Source: Betaproteobacteria bacterium
GTDB taxonomy: Bacteria > Pseudomonadota > Gammaproteobacteria > Burkholderiales > Burkholderiaceae_F
Length of the DNA stretch: 64,000 nucleotides
NCBI GenBank assembly: GCA_016861185.1
Contig: BOKW01000001.1
Location: forward strand, 496,001-560,000
Direction of reading: 5' to 3'
Shown: piece after piece, positions 1-8,196 of the stretch
How positions within the stretch are numbered: the first letter of the stretch is position 1
How the letters are laid out: each line of letters starts with the position of its first letter
Notes under the pieces: generated by a model
What the model saw: only the letters and a program-made list of their open reading frames with translations
Databases searched by the model: none
What the model was told of the DNA's origin: nothing
Position numbers and translations under genes: made by a program

Positions 1-21
1 CAGCGCCGGCGATGTCGCGTC

Positions 22-822
22 TCAGGCCTTTCGCTTGTCGCGTTCGATCAACGCGTACGCGGAGTGGTTGTGGATTGACTCAAAGTTCTCGGCCGAGACC
101 GCGTACGCGAGCACACGTTTGTCGGCGTCCAGCGCCATTGCGACGTCGCGCACGATGTCTTCGACGAACTTCGGGTTGTCGTAGGCCTGCTCGGTCACGT
201 ACTTCTCGTCGGGTCGCTTCAGCAGCGCCCACATCTCGGACGAGCCGGCGGACTCGGCGATGCGGATCTGCTCCTCGACACCGAGGTCGCCGTCGACTTC
301 GGCGCTGATCGTCACGTGCGAGCGCTGGTTGTGTGCGCCGTAGTCGGCGACCTTCTTGCTGCACGGACACAGGCTCGTGACCGGAACGACGACCGTCTGC
401 GTGAGCTTCAGCCCGTTTGCGTCCTGCTCGGCGCACAGCGTCACCTGATAGTCCATCAGGCTGCGCACGCCGGACACCGGCGCGGACTTCGTCACGAAGT
501 ACGGGAAACGGATCTCGATGTGACCGCGCTCGGCTTCCAGCCGCTCGAGCATCGATTCCATCAGCCGCGCCATCGACGCGGCCGACAGCGGCTCGTGATG
601 CTGCTGCAGCACCTCGATGAAGCGCGACATGTGCGTGCCCTTTTTCTCCGCGGGCAGCCCGACGTACATGTCGACCGCCGCGACCGAGGGCTGCGCGCCG
701 CGCGGCGTGGCCACCGTCACCGGGTGCGTCATCGAGCGCACGCCGACGCGCTGGATCGCGATGTTGCGGCCGTCTGCGCCCGCCTGCACGTCGGGGAGGA
801 ACATCCTGTCTGGAGCGTTCAT
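22..822 (-). CDS. folE2: GTP cyclohydrolase FolE2 (type IB)
   Basis: Converts GTP to 7,8-dihydroneopterin triphosphate, the first step of folate (and queuosine) synthesis, in the cytosol. The 266-residue product carries the COG1469 signature [18 protein letters not shown] near residues 150-167, with Cys152 and Cys154, and a family-typical C-terminal IHNHSAYA segment. The reading frame stays open upstream, but the ATG at 822 ([12 protein letters not shown]) fits the family N-terminus. It lies 127 bp downstream of the peroxidase gene on the same strand, so the two may be co-transcribed. FolE2 is the metal-flexible alternative to FolE. folE genes recur next to LitR/CarH-type regulators, which fits the divergent regulator at 1715. 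The family call is firm. Confidence 0.95.
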   Translation of the reverse strand: MNAPDRMFLPDVQAGADGRNIAIQRVGVRSMTHPVTVATPRGAQPSVAAVDMYVGLPAEKKGTHMSRFIEVLQQHHEPLSAASMARLMESMLERLEAERGHIEIRFPYFVTKSAPVSGVRSLMDYQVTLCAEQDANGLKLTQTVVVPVTSLCPCSKKVADYGAHNQRSHVTISAEVDGDLGVEEQIRIAESAGSSEMWALLKRPDEKYVTEQAYDNPKFVEDIVRDVAMALDADKRVLAYAVSAENFESIHNHSAYALIERDKRKA

Positions 823-949
823 CACAATGTCCGAATTGTCGCCCAAACGCGCCGGTCGCCGGCACCTCGGGTCAGGTTCGCTGAGTCGCTTGGTCGCACG
901 CAAGTGCCGGCGCGGCCGCGAATATCAACCGCAGACGGCGCGGGTCCAT

Positions 950-1564
950 TCAGCGGTTCGCCGCCTGCCCGCGCGCGAGGAGCTGCTCGATCCGCTCCGT
1001 CAGCCTGCGGTCCAGCGGCGCGACCGCGCTGGGGAAGCTCGCGACGACCTTGCCGTCGCGATCGACCAGATACTTGTGAAAGTTCCACTTCGGCGCCTGC
1101 CCGCTCGCGCGCGCCAGCGCCGCGAAAAACGGGTGCGCAGTCTGCCCGACCACGGAAGTCTTCGCAAACATCGGGAACTTCACGCCGTAGGTGTTGAAGC
1201 AGAAGTCCGCGATCGACTTGTTGTCCGCGGGCTCCTGGTTGAAGTCGTTCGAAGGAAAGCCGAGCACGACGAGACCGCGTTGCGCATAGCGCGCGTGCAG
1301 CGCTTCCAGCCCTTCGTATTGCGGCGTATAGCCGCAGAAACTCGCCGTGTTGACGACCAACAACACGCGCCCGGCGTACTGGCACAGGTTCTGCGGCGCC
1401 TCGTCCTGCAGCCGCGGCGCGACGTTCGCGAGCAACGGCGGACAGCCCGGCGCCGGCTGCGCGAACGAAGCCGCCGGCGCCGCCGCCGCCACACACAGCA
1501 GCGGCGCGACGAGCAGACGCGCAAGACGAAGCGCGCCCGCCGGAACGACGAATCGGAACTGCAT
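950..1564 (-). CDS. exported glutathione peroxidase-family protein
   Basis: Thiol peroxidase of the glutathione peroxidase superfamily, expected to reduce hydroperoxides. The 204-residue product has an N-terminal hydrophobic signal segment (about residues 8-35, ending near ASFAQ), so it is probably periplasmic. The motif VNTASFCGYTPQYEGLE places the peroxidatic Cys at residue 77 in the usual Sec/Cys position. LGFPSNDFNQEP supplies the Gln, and WNFHKYLVDRDG near the C-terminus supplies the Trp and Asn of the catalytic tetrad. An ATG five codons further upstream (1579) is possible; 1564 gives the more normal signal peptide. It is divergent from the MerR/B12 regulator, and the shared 150-bp gap holds a candidate promoter and operator. 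Confidence 0.9.
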   Translation of the reverse strand: MQFRFVVPAGALRLARLLVAPLLCVAAAAPAASFAQPAPGCPPLLANVAPRLQDEAPQNLCQYAGRVLLVVNTASFCGYTPQYEGLEALHARYAQRGLVVLGFPSNDFNQEPADNKSIADFCFNTYGVKFPMFAKTSVVGQTAHPFFAALARASGQAPKWNFHKYLVDRDGKVVASFPSAVAPLDRRLTERIEQLLARGQAANR

Positions 1565-1595
1565 GCTTGTCCTGGGCAACGGTCGGTGCGTGCCT

Positions 1596-1626
1596 ATACT
1601 AAGCCAGCCCCAAAGGCTGCAGTCAA
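1596..1626 (-). promoter_or_regulatory. candidate sigma70-type promoter for the peroxidase-folE2 unit
   Basis: Read on the minus strand, TTGACT (1626-1621) is followed after 19 bases by TAGTAT (1601-1596), the best match to -35/-10 elements in the gap. The spacer is a little long. The promoter would start transcription about 25 bases before the peroxidase ATG. Confidence 0.35.
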
Positions 1627-1631
1627 TCGCT

Positions 1632-1642
1632 TGTCCTGGACA
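1632..1642. promoter_or_regulatory. perfect inverted repeat TGTCC-T-GGACA, candidate operator
   Basis: An 11-bp palindrome with one central base lies five bases upstream of the candidate -35 box of the peroxidase gene. A near copy, TGTCCTGGGCA, lies at 1568-1578 just before the peroxidase start. Two related sites flanking a promoter between divergent genes, one encoding a MerR-type regulator, suggest autoregulation. The assignment to that regulator is inference. Confidence 0.35.
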
Positions 1643-1714
1643 TCCGTGTTGCTGACTCGGCTTTGCATCGCGAGGGCTCGCTGAACGCTCGATGTCCGCT
1701 CGGAGCCTGTTCGC

Positions 1715-2659
1715 TTGAACGATTCGCTGCAGATCTCACCGACCGCGTTTTCGATCGCCGCGGTCGAACGCGATTGCGGTCTGACGAAGGACACGCTGCG
1801 CATCTGGGAGCGGCGCTACGGATTTCCGCGGCCCGGCCGCGACGGCTACGGCGAACGCGTCTATCCCGCCGAGCAGGTCGACAAACTGCGTCTGATCAAG
1901 CGGCTGATCGACCAGGGCCATCGGCCGGGCAAGATCATCGGCCTGGCGACCGACGAGTTGCAGCGCTTGGCGGGCGGACCGACGCGCGCCGCGCTCGCGC
2001 TCCGCGCGAGCGCGGGCGAATCCGATCCGCTCGCGCCATTCCTCGCCTGCGTGAAGTCGCACGCGCTCGATGCTTTGCGCGATGGTCTCGCGCAGGCGCT
2101 GCTGCGACTGGGGCTCGCGCGTTTCGTCGACGAGGTCGTCGCGCCGCTGAACGAACGCGTCGGCGCCGCCTGGGCGTGCGGCGAGTTCGAGGTCTACGAG
2201 GAGCACCTGTACACGGAGTCGATCCAGGGCGTGCTGCGCAACGCGATCCGGGCGATCCCGCAGCCGGCCGGTGAGACGCGGCGCCCGCTCGTTCTGCTCA
2301 CCACGCTGCCGCAGGAGCCGCACGGCCTCGGACTGCTGATGGCCGAGGCGATCTTCGCGCTCGAAGGCGCGCGCTGCGTAGCGCTCGGCGTGCAGACGCC
2401 GCTGTGGGACATCGTGCAGGCGGCGGCCGCGCAACGCGTCGACGTCGTGGCGCTGTCGTTCTCCGCGTGCCTCGGCCCCAATCAGGTCTTCGGCAGCCTC
2501 GCCGAACTGCGCGGCAAGCTCGACGCTACGGTGGAGATCTGGGCCGGCGGCGCGTGCCGCGCGCTTCATCGCCGGCCGCCGCCGGGCGTGCGCTGCTTCC
2601 GCTCGCTCGACGGCATCGCGCCCGCGCTCGCCGAGTGGCGGGCCGCGCGCGCCGGCTGA
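1715..2659 (+). CDS. MerR-family regulator with B12-binding domain (LitR/CarH type photoreceptor)
   Basis: The 314-residue protein has a MerR winged helix at residues 10-75 (TLRIWERRYGFPRP), a helical bundle at about 105-180, and a cobalamin-binding Rossmann domain at about 190-300. The helical bundle contains Trp153-x9-Glu163-His164, the motif that caps adenosylcobalamin in CarH. The Rossmann domain has E-P-H-G-L-G (201-206), the E/DxHxxG signature with His203 as the predicted lower cobalt ligand. Proteins of this type repress their targets in the dark and release DNA when light breaks the Co-C bond. Translation appears to start at a TTG preceded by GGAGCC. It is divergent from the peroxidase and folE2 genes and followed by a dehydrogenase, a gene company known for LitR regulons. 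Light response is inferred from the motifs. Confidence 0.88.
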   Translation: MNDSLQISPTAFSIAAVERDCGLTKDTLRIWERRYGFPRPGRDGYGERVYPAEQVDKLRLIKRLIDQGHRPGKIIGLATDELQRLAGGPTRAALALRASAGESDPLAPFLACVKSHALDALRDGLAQALLRLGLARFVDEVVAPLNERVGAAWACGEFEVYEEHLYTESIQGVLRNAIRAIPQPAGETRRPLVLLTTLPQEPHGLGLLMAEAIFALEGARCVALGVQTPLWDIVQAAAAQRVDVVALSFSACLGPNQVFGSLAELRGKLDATVEIWAGGACRALHRRPPPGVRCFRSLDGIAPALAEWRAARAG

Positions 2660-2715
2660 GTGCGGCGCCGGGAAATGGCGGACAATCGCCGCACCGTGTC
2701 CGTCCGGATTCCGCG

Positions 2716-3513
2716 ATGAAACTGCTCGGTCGAATCGTCATCGTCACCGGCGCCGCGCAGGGCATCGGCGCGGCCTGCGCGAAAGCCTTTGCCGCCGAAG
2801 GCGCCAAGCTCGTCGTCTCCGACGTCAACGAAGTCGGTGGCACCGCACTCGTCAAGGACATCGCCGCGGCCGGCGGAACGGCGCTGTTCTGCCGCGCCGA
2901 TGTCGGCGAACGCGCCGACGCCGAACGGCTCGTGAAGTTCGCGGTCGATCACTACGGCCGGCTCGACGTGCTCGTCAACAACGCCGGCATCGTGCACGCG
3001 GCCGACTTCCTCGATCTCGCCGAGGAGGACTTCGAGCGCGTGCTGCGCGTCAACCTGAAGGGCGCTTTCCTGTGCGGGCAGGCCGCGGCGCGGCAGATGG
3101 CCGCGCAGCCGCCGCGCGCGAGCGCGCCGGCCGGCAGCGAACGCGGCGTCGTGATCAACATGTCGAGCGCCAACGCCGTCGTCGCGATCGCCAACCAGGT
3201 CCCGTACACGGTCAGCAAGGGCGGCGTGAACCAGTTGACCAAGGTGATGGCGATCGCGCTGGCGCCGAAAGGCATCCGCGTGATGGGCATCGGCCCCGGA
3301 TCGATCGCGACCGAACTGCTGAAGACGGCGGTGCTGACCAACGAAGCGGCGCGCACGCGCATCCTGTCGCGTACTCCGCTCGGGCGGCTCGGCGAGCCGG
3401 AGGAGATCGCGCGCATCGCCGTGTTCCTCGCCAGCGACGACGCGTCCTATCTCACCGGCTCGACCGTGTATCCGGACGGCGGCCGGCTCGCGCTCAACTA
3501 CACGATGTCCTGA
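2716..3513 (+). CDS. short-chain dehydrogenase/reductase (SDR)
   Basis: NAD(P)-dependent oxidoreductase of the classical SDR family, 265 residues, cytosolic. The cofactor motif TGAAQGIG is near residues 11-18, with Asp near 36 (VVSDVN) suggesting NAD(H) preference. NNAG follows near 88, a Ser in NMSSAN near 148, and YTVSK supplies the catalytic Tyr and Lys. The C-terminal YLTGSTVYPDGG is typical of FabG-like members. A 9-10 residue Pro/Ala-rich insertion (QPPRASAPAGSER) precedes the catalytic Ser. It starts 56 bp after the LitR-type gene on the same strand, so co-expression is plausible. The substrate cannot be read from the sequence. Confidence 0.9.
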   Translation: MKLLGRIVIVTGAAQGIGAACAKAFAAEGAKLVVSDVNEVGGTALVKDIAAAGGTALFCRADVGERADAERLVKFAVDHYGRLDVLVNNAGIVHAADFLDLAEEDFERVLRVNLKGAFLCGQAAARQMAAQPPRASAPAGSERGVVINMSSANAVVAIANQVPYTVSKGGVNQLTKVMAIALAPKGIRVMGIGPGSIATELLKTAVLTNEAARTRILSRTPLGRLGEPEEIARIAVFLASDDASYLTGSTVYPDGGRLALNYTMS

Positions 3514-3689
3514 AGTCCGACGGCCGGCGTCGGACTCGCACGGTCGCTCCTTACACGGGCCGCGCCGCGTTGCCGCGTTCGCGGCATGCGGGTAAGCCGC
3601 CGCGCGCGGCGGCGACCAAGCACCCGCACGCGCTGCGTGCGTCTGCCGTCCCGTCGGACGGCGGCCATCACACGAACGAGGAGATCAAG

Positions 3690-3980
3690 ATGATGCGCAA
3701 ACTGCTCGTCGCCGGCGCGATCGCCCTGGCGGCCGCGAATCCGGCGCTTGCCGCCAAAGGCGAAGCGGGCGAAAGCCTGTGGGACTGGCTGATGCTCGAG
3801 AAGATGAGCGACGCGAACAAGGACCGGATGGTTTCGAAGAGGGAATTCCTCGACGCGATGAGCAAGGCCTACGACGCCGCGATGAAGGGCATGGCCGGCA
3901 AGCCGGGCATGGTCAAGGACGGCAACCTGACGACGGAGGCGTACAAGGAGTTCATCCGCACGCTGTATCACGGCGCATGA
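3690..3980 (+). CDS. small exported EF-hand-like protein
   Basis: Ninety-six residues with a clear signal peptide (MMRKLLVAGAIALAAANPALA), so exported. Residues 41-52 (DANKDRMVSKRE) fit a canonical 12-residue EF-hand loop with Asp41, Asn43, Asp45, Ser49 and Glu52 in ligand positions. Only one loop is evident. The ribosome site ACGAGGAG lies just before two consecutive ATGs; the first is used here. It stands alone between the dehydrogenase and a GC-rich stem-loop that faces a convergent gene. Calcium binding is inferred and the cellular role is unknown. Confidence 0.75.
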   Translation: MMRKLLVAGAIALAAANPALAAKGEAGESLWDWLMLEKMSDANKDRMVSKREFLDAMSKAYDAAMKGMAGKPGMVKDGNLTTEAYKEFIRTLYHGA

Positions 3981-3999
3981 CCGGAGCGCGCGGCACCTG

Positions 4000-4031
4000 C
4001 CGCCCGCGCGAGCGGCGCTCCGCGCGGGCGG
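4000..4031. terminator. GC stem-loop between convergent genes
   Basis: An 11-bp perfect stem (CCGCCCGCGCG and its complement) with a 10-base loop sits between the convergent EF-hand and FIST genes. No T-tract follows on either strand, so intrinsic termination is uncertain. Confidence 0.45.
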
Positions 4032-5237
4032 TCAGTAGAACACCGTCAGCACGCCGGTGAAGCCGTACAGGTTGCGGCCGCCGATCTCGCCGTTCGCGTA
4101 GAAGCCGACCAGCGGCACGTCGCCGAGCTGGTGCCGGATCAGCCGCAACTCCTCGTGCTGCTCGCCGAACATGTGCGAGCCGCGGCCGAGGCACGAGACA
4201 TAGATCGCGCCGCTCGGTTCGACCTGCGTACCGCCCGCTTCCGCGCGTTCGTGCAGGTGATCGCGGATCTCCGAGCAGATGCGGATCAGGTCCTTGCGCG
4301 CGGCCGCCTCGTCGCGCGTGCAGAAGCTGACCGCCGCCCCGTCCTCGATGGCGCCGGCGATCGCGACCGATCCCTTGTTCGGGTCGAGCGCGACGATGTG
4401 GCGGACCACGTAGTCCGCCGCCGGCGTTCGCTCCCGATAGCCGTCGCCGGCGGGCGGCTCGATGCCGACGAAGAGACCGCGCCGCGCGAGCGTGGCCAGC
4501 GCCGCACGCGCCTGGCGCGGACCGCCGGACAGTACGCGCTCGCGGATGCCGGCGTCTTCCAGCAGCAGTTCGAAGGCGCGTTCGCCATCGAGCTCGTAGA
4601 TCAGGTTGTGGTCCGCGCGCGTGACGGTGCGCTTCGCGGAAAAAGGATGGCAGCCCTGCGAGACGCGTGACACGAGCCGCACGTCGCCGGTGAACACGAC
4701 GCCCGAAAGACCGCCGGCCAGCACCCGGTCGGCGATCTGCAGCGTGCGGCCGCGCGCGCTCGACAGGCCGCCGAACAGGTAACCGCTTTCGACCTTGTTG
4801 GCCATGTCGACGATCAGCTCGGGCAGATCGGGCGTGTTCGGGTCGGCGTGCACCAGCGCGGTGAACGCGGTCGGCGCGCCGCTCGGCGTCTTCAGCCCGA
4901 GCGCGGGCGGCCGCTGCGTCCCCGAAAACACGTTGAAGCTGCCGGGCGCGAAGCTCGCGAGCATCACCGCCAGCGCGGGCTCGTCGGTGTACTCGACGCC
5001 GGTCGCGCAGATGCCGGCGCCGACCGAGCCGACCCAGTTCGGGATGCCGGTGCGCGCCTTCAGCGTCGTCAGGATCGCGTCGGCGTGCGGCGCCAGCGCG
5101 TCGGTCAGGTACAGGAAACCGAGGTTCGCGTTGCGCGCGTAACGCTCGTCGCCGTTGAACGCCTGCAGATGCAGCAGGCACTCGTCGACCGCCACCGACC
5201 AGTCGGGGTGCGCGGCGTGAGCGTGACGGAAGCGCAT
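4032..5237 (-). CDS. FIST domain protein
   Basis: A 401-residue soluble protein with FIST_N (about residues 30-225) and FIST_C (about 240-385) sensory domains. Recognisable segments are VGSVGAGICATGVEY in the first half, then ALDPNKGSVAIAG and VGFYANGEIGG close to the C-terminus. FIST domains are proposed to bind small ligands such as amino acids and usually feed chemotaxis or c-di-GMP outputs; here no kinase or output domain is attached. The gene follows phaM by six bases and is the last of an apparent three-gene operon with the FAH hydrolase. No signal peptide or membrane segment is visible. Confidence 0.88.
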   Translation of the reverse strand: MRFRHAHAAHPDWSVAVDECLLHLQAFNGDERYARNANLGFLYLTDALAPHADAILTTLKARTGIPNWVGSVGAGICATGVEYTDEPALAVMLASFAPGSFNVFSGTQRPPALGLKTPSGAPTAFTALVHADPNTPDLPELIVDMANKVESGYLFGGLSSARGRTLQIADRVLAGGLSGVVFTGDVRLVSRVSQGCHPFSAKRTVTRADHNLIYELDGERAFELLLEDAGIRERVLSGGPRQARAALATLARRGLFVGIEPPAGDGYRERTPAADYVVRHIVALDPNKGSVAIAGAIEDGAAVSFCTRDEAAARKDLIRICSEIRDHLHERAEAGGTQVEPSGAIYVSCLGRGSHMFGEQHEELRLIRHQLGDVPLVGFYANGEIGGRNLYGFTGVLTVFY

Positions 5238-5243
5238 CGTGCC

Positions 5244-5885
5244 TCAGGACTTCTGCGGCGGTGCGCGCCGCTTGCGGCTCGGCGGCGCCTTCGCAGCGGC
5301 GGCGCCGCTTTCGGCGCCGGCTGTCGCAGCGGCGGCGATCTTCGTGAACTGGTCCTGCAGTGTGTTCCACCAGGCCGCCGGATTCAAGGGCGCCTCGCTC
5401 GCCTTGGGCGCGTGCGGCGGCGTCGTGCGGCGGCTCCGCTTCGCCGAGCGCCGCACCGGCGCGGGCGTCGTCGTCGTCGCCGCGGCCGGGGTCGGCGGGA
5501 TCGCGAACGAAGGCGCGGGAGTGGCCGCCTCGGGTTTGCCGATCATCGGCGACAGCATCGCGCCGCTGACCTGCTTGAGCGTGGCGATCGTCGCGCGCTG
5601 CACCTCGAGGCTCTGGATCGTCGTGCGCAGCATCGCCGCGTTGAGCTGCAGCCACTGTTCGACCGCGCGCAGATCGGCGATGCGCTTGTCGAGCTCGTCG
5701 ATGTCGAGCGTGGGCGCGATCATGTTCGGCAGCGCCTGCGGCAACCGCGTGGCCATCTGCGCGAGGTTGCCCGGGTTCGGAAGGCCCGGCAATCCGGTCA
5801 TGCCCCACATCTTCTTCATCAGATCGAAGCCTTCGCCGACGGCGTTGCCGAAGGGCAGCGACGACATCGCGTTCTTGGCGGGCAT
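5244..5885 (-). CDS. phaM: PhaM-type polyhydroxyalkanoate granule-associated protein
   Basis: A 213-residue protein matching PhaM, which activates PHA synthase and tethers PHA granules to the nucleoid. The N-terminal half has the family segment LDIDELDKRIADLRAVEQWL (about 61-80) followed by a helix predicted to form a coiled coil. The C-terminal half is Ala/Pro-rich and ends in basic clusters (RRSAKRSRR, RKRRAPPQK) that would bind DNA. The ATG at 5885 has GGAG upstream; the longer open frame before it is not needed. It sits between the FAH gene (28 bp) and the FIST gene (6 bp). No PHA synthase gene is in the window. Confidence 0.88.
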   Translation of the reverse strand: MPAKNAMSSLPFGNAVGEGFDLMKKMWGMTGLPGLPNPGNLAQMATRLPQALPNMIAPTLDIDELDKRIADLRAVEQWLQLNAAMLRTTIQSLEVQRATIATLKQVSGAMLSPMIGKPEAATPAPSFAIPPTPAAATTTTPAPVRRSAKRSRRTTPPHAPKASEAPLNPAAWWNTLQDQFTKIAAAATAGAESGAAAAKAPPSRKRRAPPQKS

Positions 5886-5913
5886 CGGCGTCTCCTTGTG
5901 TTCGCAAGCGCGA

Positions 5914-6903
5914 TCAGCGCTTCTTCGGCGGCGCGACCTTTTGCCGGATCGCGCCGAACAGCGACGCACCGTGGCGATCGAACATCTCGATCGCGACGGT
6001 ATCGCCGTACTTCATGAACGGCGTGGTCGCCTTGCCGTCGGCAATCATCTCCAGACTACGCTTCTCAGCGATGCAGCAATAGCCCCGGCTGCGGTCGAGG
6101 TTCGACACCGTGCCCGAACCGATGATCGAGCCGGCGCGCAGGTTGCGCGTCTTCGCCGCGTGCGCGATCAACTGCGGAAAGCCGAAAGTCATGTCCTCGC
6201 CGGCGTTCGGTTCGCCGACTTTTACGCCGTTCCAGTGCACGACGATCGGCCGGTGCACCTTGCCGTCGCGCCAGTCGTCGCCGAACTCGTCCGGCGTGAC
6301 CGCCACCGGCGAAAAGGCGGTGGCCGGCTTGCTCTGGAAGAAGCCGAAGCCCTTGGCCAGCTCGTCCGGGATCAGGTTGCGCAGGCTCACGTCGTTGGCA
6401 AGCATCAGCAGCTTGATGTGTCCCGCCGCTTCGCCGGCCGCTGCGCCCATCGGCACGTCGTCGGTGATCACCGCCACTTCCGCTTCGAAGTCGATGCCGA
6501 ACTTCTCGCTCGGACAGACGATGTCGTCGCACGGCCCGAGCAGATCGTCGGAGCCGCCCTGGTACATCAGCGGATCGGTCCAGAACGACGGCGGCATTTC
6601 GGCGCCGCGCGCCTTGCGCACCAGCTCGACGTGGTTGACGTAGGCCGAGCCGTCGGCCCACTGGAAGGCGCGCGCCAGCGGCGCCATGCATTGCGCCGGA
6701 TCGAAGGCGAACGCGTGGCGCGCGCGCCCCTCGTTCAGCGCGACGTACAACTCGTTCAACTGCGGGGCGATGAAGGACCAGTCGTCGAGCAGATGCTGCA
6801 TGCGTCCGGCGATGCCGGCGGCGAAATGCGCTTGCTGCAGATCGCGCGAAACCACGACGAGTTGGCCGTCGCGCGAGCCGTCGCGCAGGGTGGCGACTTT
6901 CAT
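5914..6903 (-). CDS. fumarylacetoacetate hydrolase family protein
   Basis: A 329-residue enzyme of the FAH superfamily, which cleaves or hydrates 2-oxo acid derivatives with a divalent metal. The metal-binding acids are in FGIDFEAEVAVITDDV (about residues 136-151); LANDVSLR and FGFFQSKPATAF form the substrate-facing part; SIIGSGTVSN precedes the C-terminal strand region. Length and motifs match the FAH-like proteins of aromatic catabolism, but no homogentisate pathway gene is nearby. It is the first gene of an apparent operon with phaM and the FIST gene. The exact substrate is unknown. Confidence 0.9.
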   Translation of the reverse strand: MKVATLRDGSRDGQLVVVSRDLQQAHFAAGIAGRMQHLLDDWSFIAPQLNELYVALNEGRARHAFAFDPAQCMAPLARAFQWADGSAYVNHVELVRKARGAEMPPSFWTDPLMYQGGSDDLLGPCDDIVCPSEKFGIDFEAEVAVITDDVPMGAAAGEAAGHIKLLMLANDVSLRNLIPDELAKGFGFFQSKPATAFSPVAVTPDEFGDDWRDGKVHRPIVVHWNGVKVGEPNAGEDMTFGFPQLIAHAAKTRNLRAGSIIGSGTVSNLDRSRGYCCIAEKRSLEMIADGKATTPFMKYGDTVAIEMFDRHGASLFGAIRQKVAPPKKR

Positions 6904-7020
6904 TCGGTTATTCTGCGTCGAGGTCGGTAGGGCGCGGCTATCTTATCCCGCACGCATGCATCTGCCCGCCGAACGTGCGGCGGTCGGCGCTTGCGCCGCC
7001 GTACGCGTTGAAGCTCAGGC

Positions 7021-8196
7021 ATGTCTTCCGCCGTTTCCTTTCCTTCGCCCACCGGCGTCGCGCGCGTGGCGCATCCGCCCGCTCACGTCGGGCGCGCGGT
7101 CGCGTTGCTCGGGGTTTCGCTGCTGTTGCATTGGTGGGCGCTCGACGGCATGCAGCGCGCGGCCGACGACGTGCCCGCGGTGAACGAACGGCCGGCGCGC
7201 ACGGTCACCGCCGTGTTGCTCGCGCCGCCGCCTCCACCGCCGCCGCCCGTGGTGCGGCGCGCGCCGCGTCCGCCGAGAGTGGCCCCGCCGCCGGCGGTAG
7301 CCGCGCCTGCGCCTGAAATCGCGCTGGAGCCGGCGCCGGCTCCGACACAGCCGCCGCAGATCGAGCAGCCGCCGGTCGAACCCGCGCCGCTGCCTGCGAA
7401 CGAAACGCCGGCGGCGCAACCCGAAGCCGCGCCCGCAGCGGTCGAAGACCCGGTGCTGCCGACCGAGCGCGTCGACGGCACCGACCTCGCCGCCGAACTT
7501 GGAGAAACCGGCGTGCTGCCCGGCGGATTGCCCGCGCGCGCGACCTACGTGTATCTGACGACCGGCTCCGAATACAAGGTTCTCACCGGCGAGACGTCGA
7601 TTGCATGGACGCTCGCCGACGACGGCCGCTACGAAGCGCGGCTCGCGACGGTCGCGCTCGGCATCACGGCGCTGGAGCTGAAATCGACCGGCGCAGTGCG
7701 CCGCTTCGGGCTGGCGCCCGAGCGCTTCACGCAGAAGCGCATCCGGCGCTCTGAAGAAGCGGCCAACTTCGACTGGAACAAACGGCGCGTGACGTTCAGC
7801 ACGCGCTCGTTCGAGCGCGAGCTGCGCGAAGGCATCCAGGACCGGCTGTCGTTCCAGTTCCAGTTGATGGCGCTCGCGCAGCGGTTGCCCGAGCGCTTCC
7901 ACGCCGGCGCGGCGGTCGAGTTTCCGGTCGCCGGCCCGGACGGCGTCGACAGCTACGCGTTCCTGGTCGGCGACGAAGAGACGATCGTCACCGAGCTCGG
8001 CGAGTTCGTCGCGCGCAAGATCGAGCGGCCGCGCAGCGTCGGCGGCGCCGACTCGCGCATCGAGGTGTGGCTGGCGCCGGCGTTGCAGTGGCTGCCGGTC
8101 AAACTGCGCTTCACCGACAGGCGCGGGCGCACGACCGAGAACGTGCTGTTGCGGATCGAGGATGGATCGCAGCCCGCGCCGGACCCTGCTCGCTAG
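7021..8196 (+). CDS. DUF3108 domain protein with N-terminal anchor and Pro-rich linker
   Basis: A 391-residue protein with one membrane segment near residues 24-42 and a long Pro/Ala-rich stretch (about 66-150) resembling a TonB periplasmic spacer. The globular DUF3108 domain (about 165-385) contains KFTWN-like FDWNKRRVTFS and IEVWLAPALQWLPVKLRF. DUF3108 proteins are periplasmic or exported and have no settled function. The following gene overlaps it by 35 bp and encodes a second, shorter DUF3108 protein with the same domain landmarks, so the pair is a tandem duplication. The start at 7021 is the first ATG that leaves the membrane segment intact. Confidence 0.8.
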   Translation: MSSAVSFPSPTGVARVAHPPAHVGRAVALLGVSLLLHWWALDGMQRAADDVPAVNERPARTVTAVLLAPPPPPPPPVVRRAPRPPRVAPPPAVAAPAPEIALEPAPAPTQPPQIEQPPVEPAPLPANETPAAQPEAAPAAVEDPVLPTERVDGTDLAAELGETGVLPGGLPARATYVYLTTGSEYKVLTGETSIAWTLADDGRYEARLATVALGITALELKSTGAVRRFGLAPERFTQKRIRRSEEAANFDWNKRRVTFSTRSFERELREGIQDRLSFQFQLMALAQRLPERFHAGAAVEFPVAGPDGVDSYAFLVGDEETIVTELGEFVARKIERPRSVGGADSRIEVWLAPALQWLPVKLRFTDRRGRTTENVLLRIEDGSQPAPDPAR

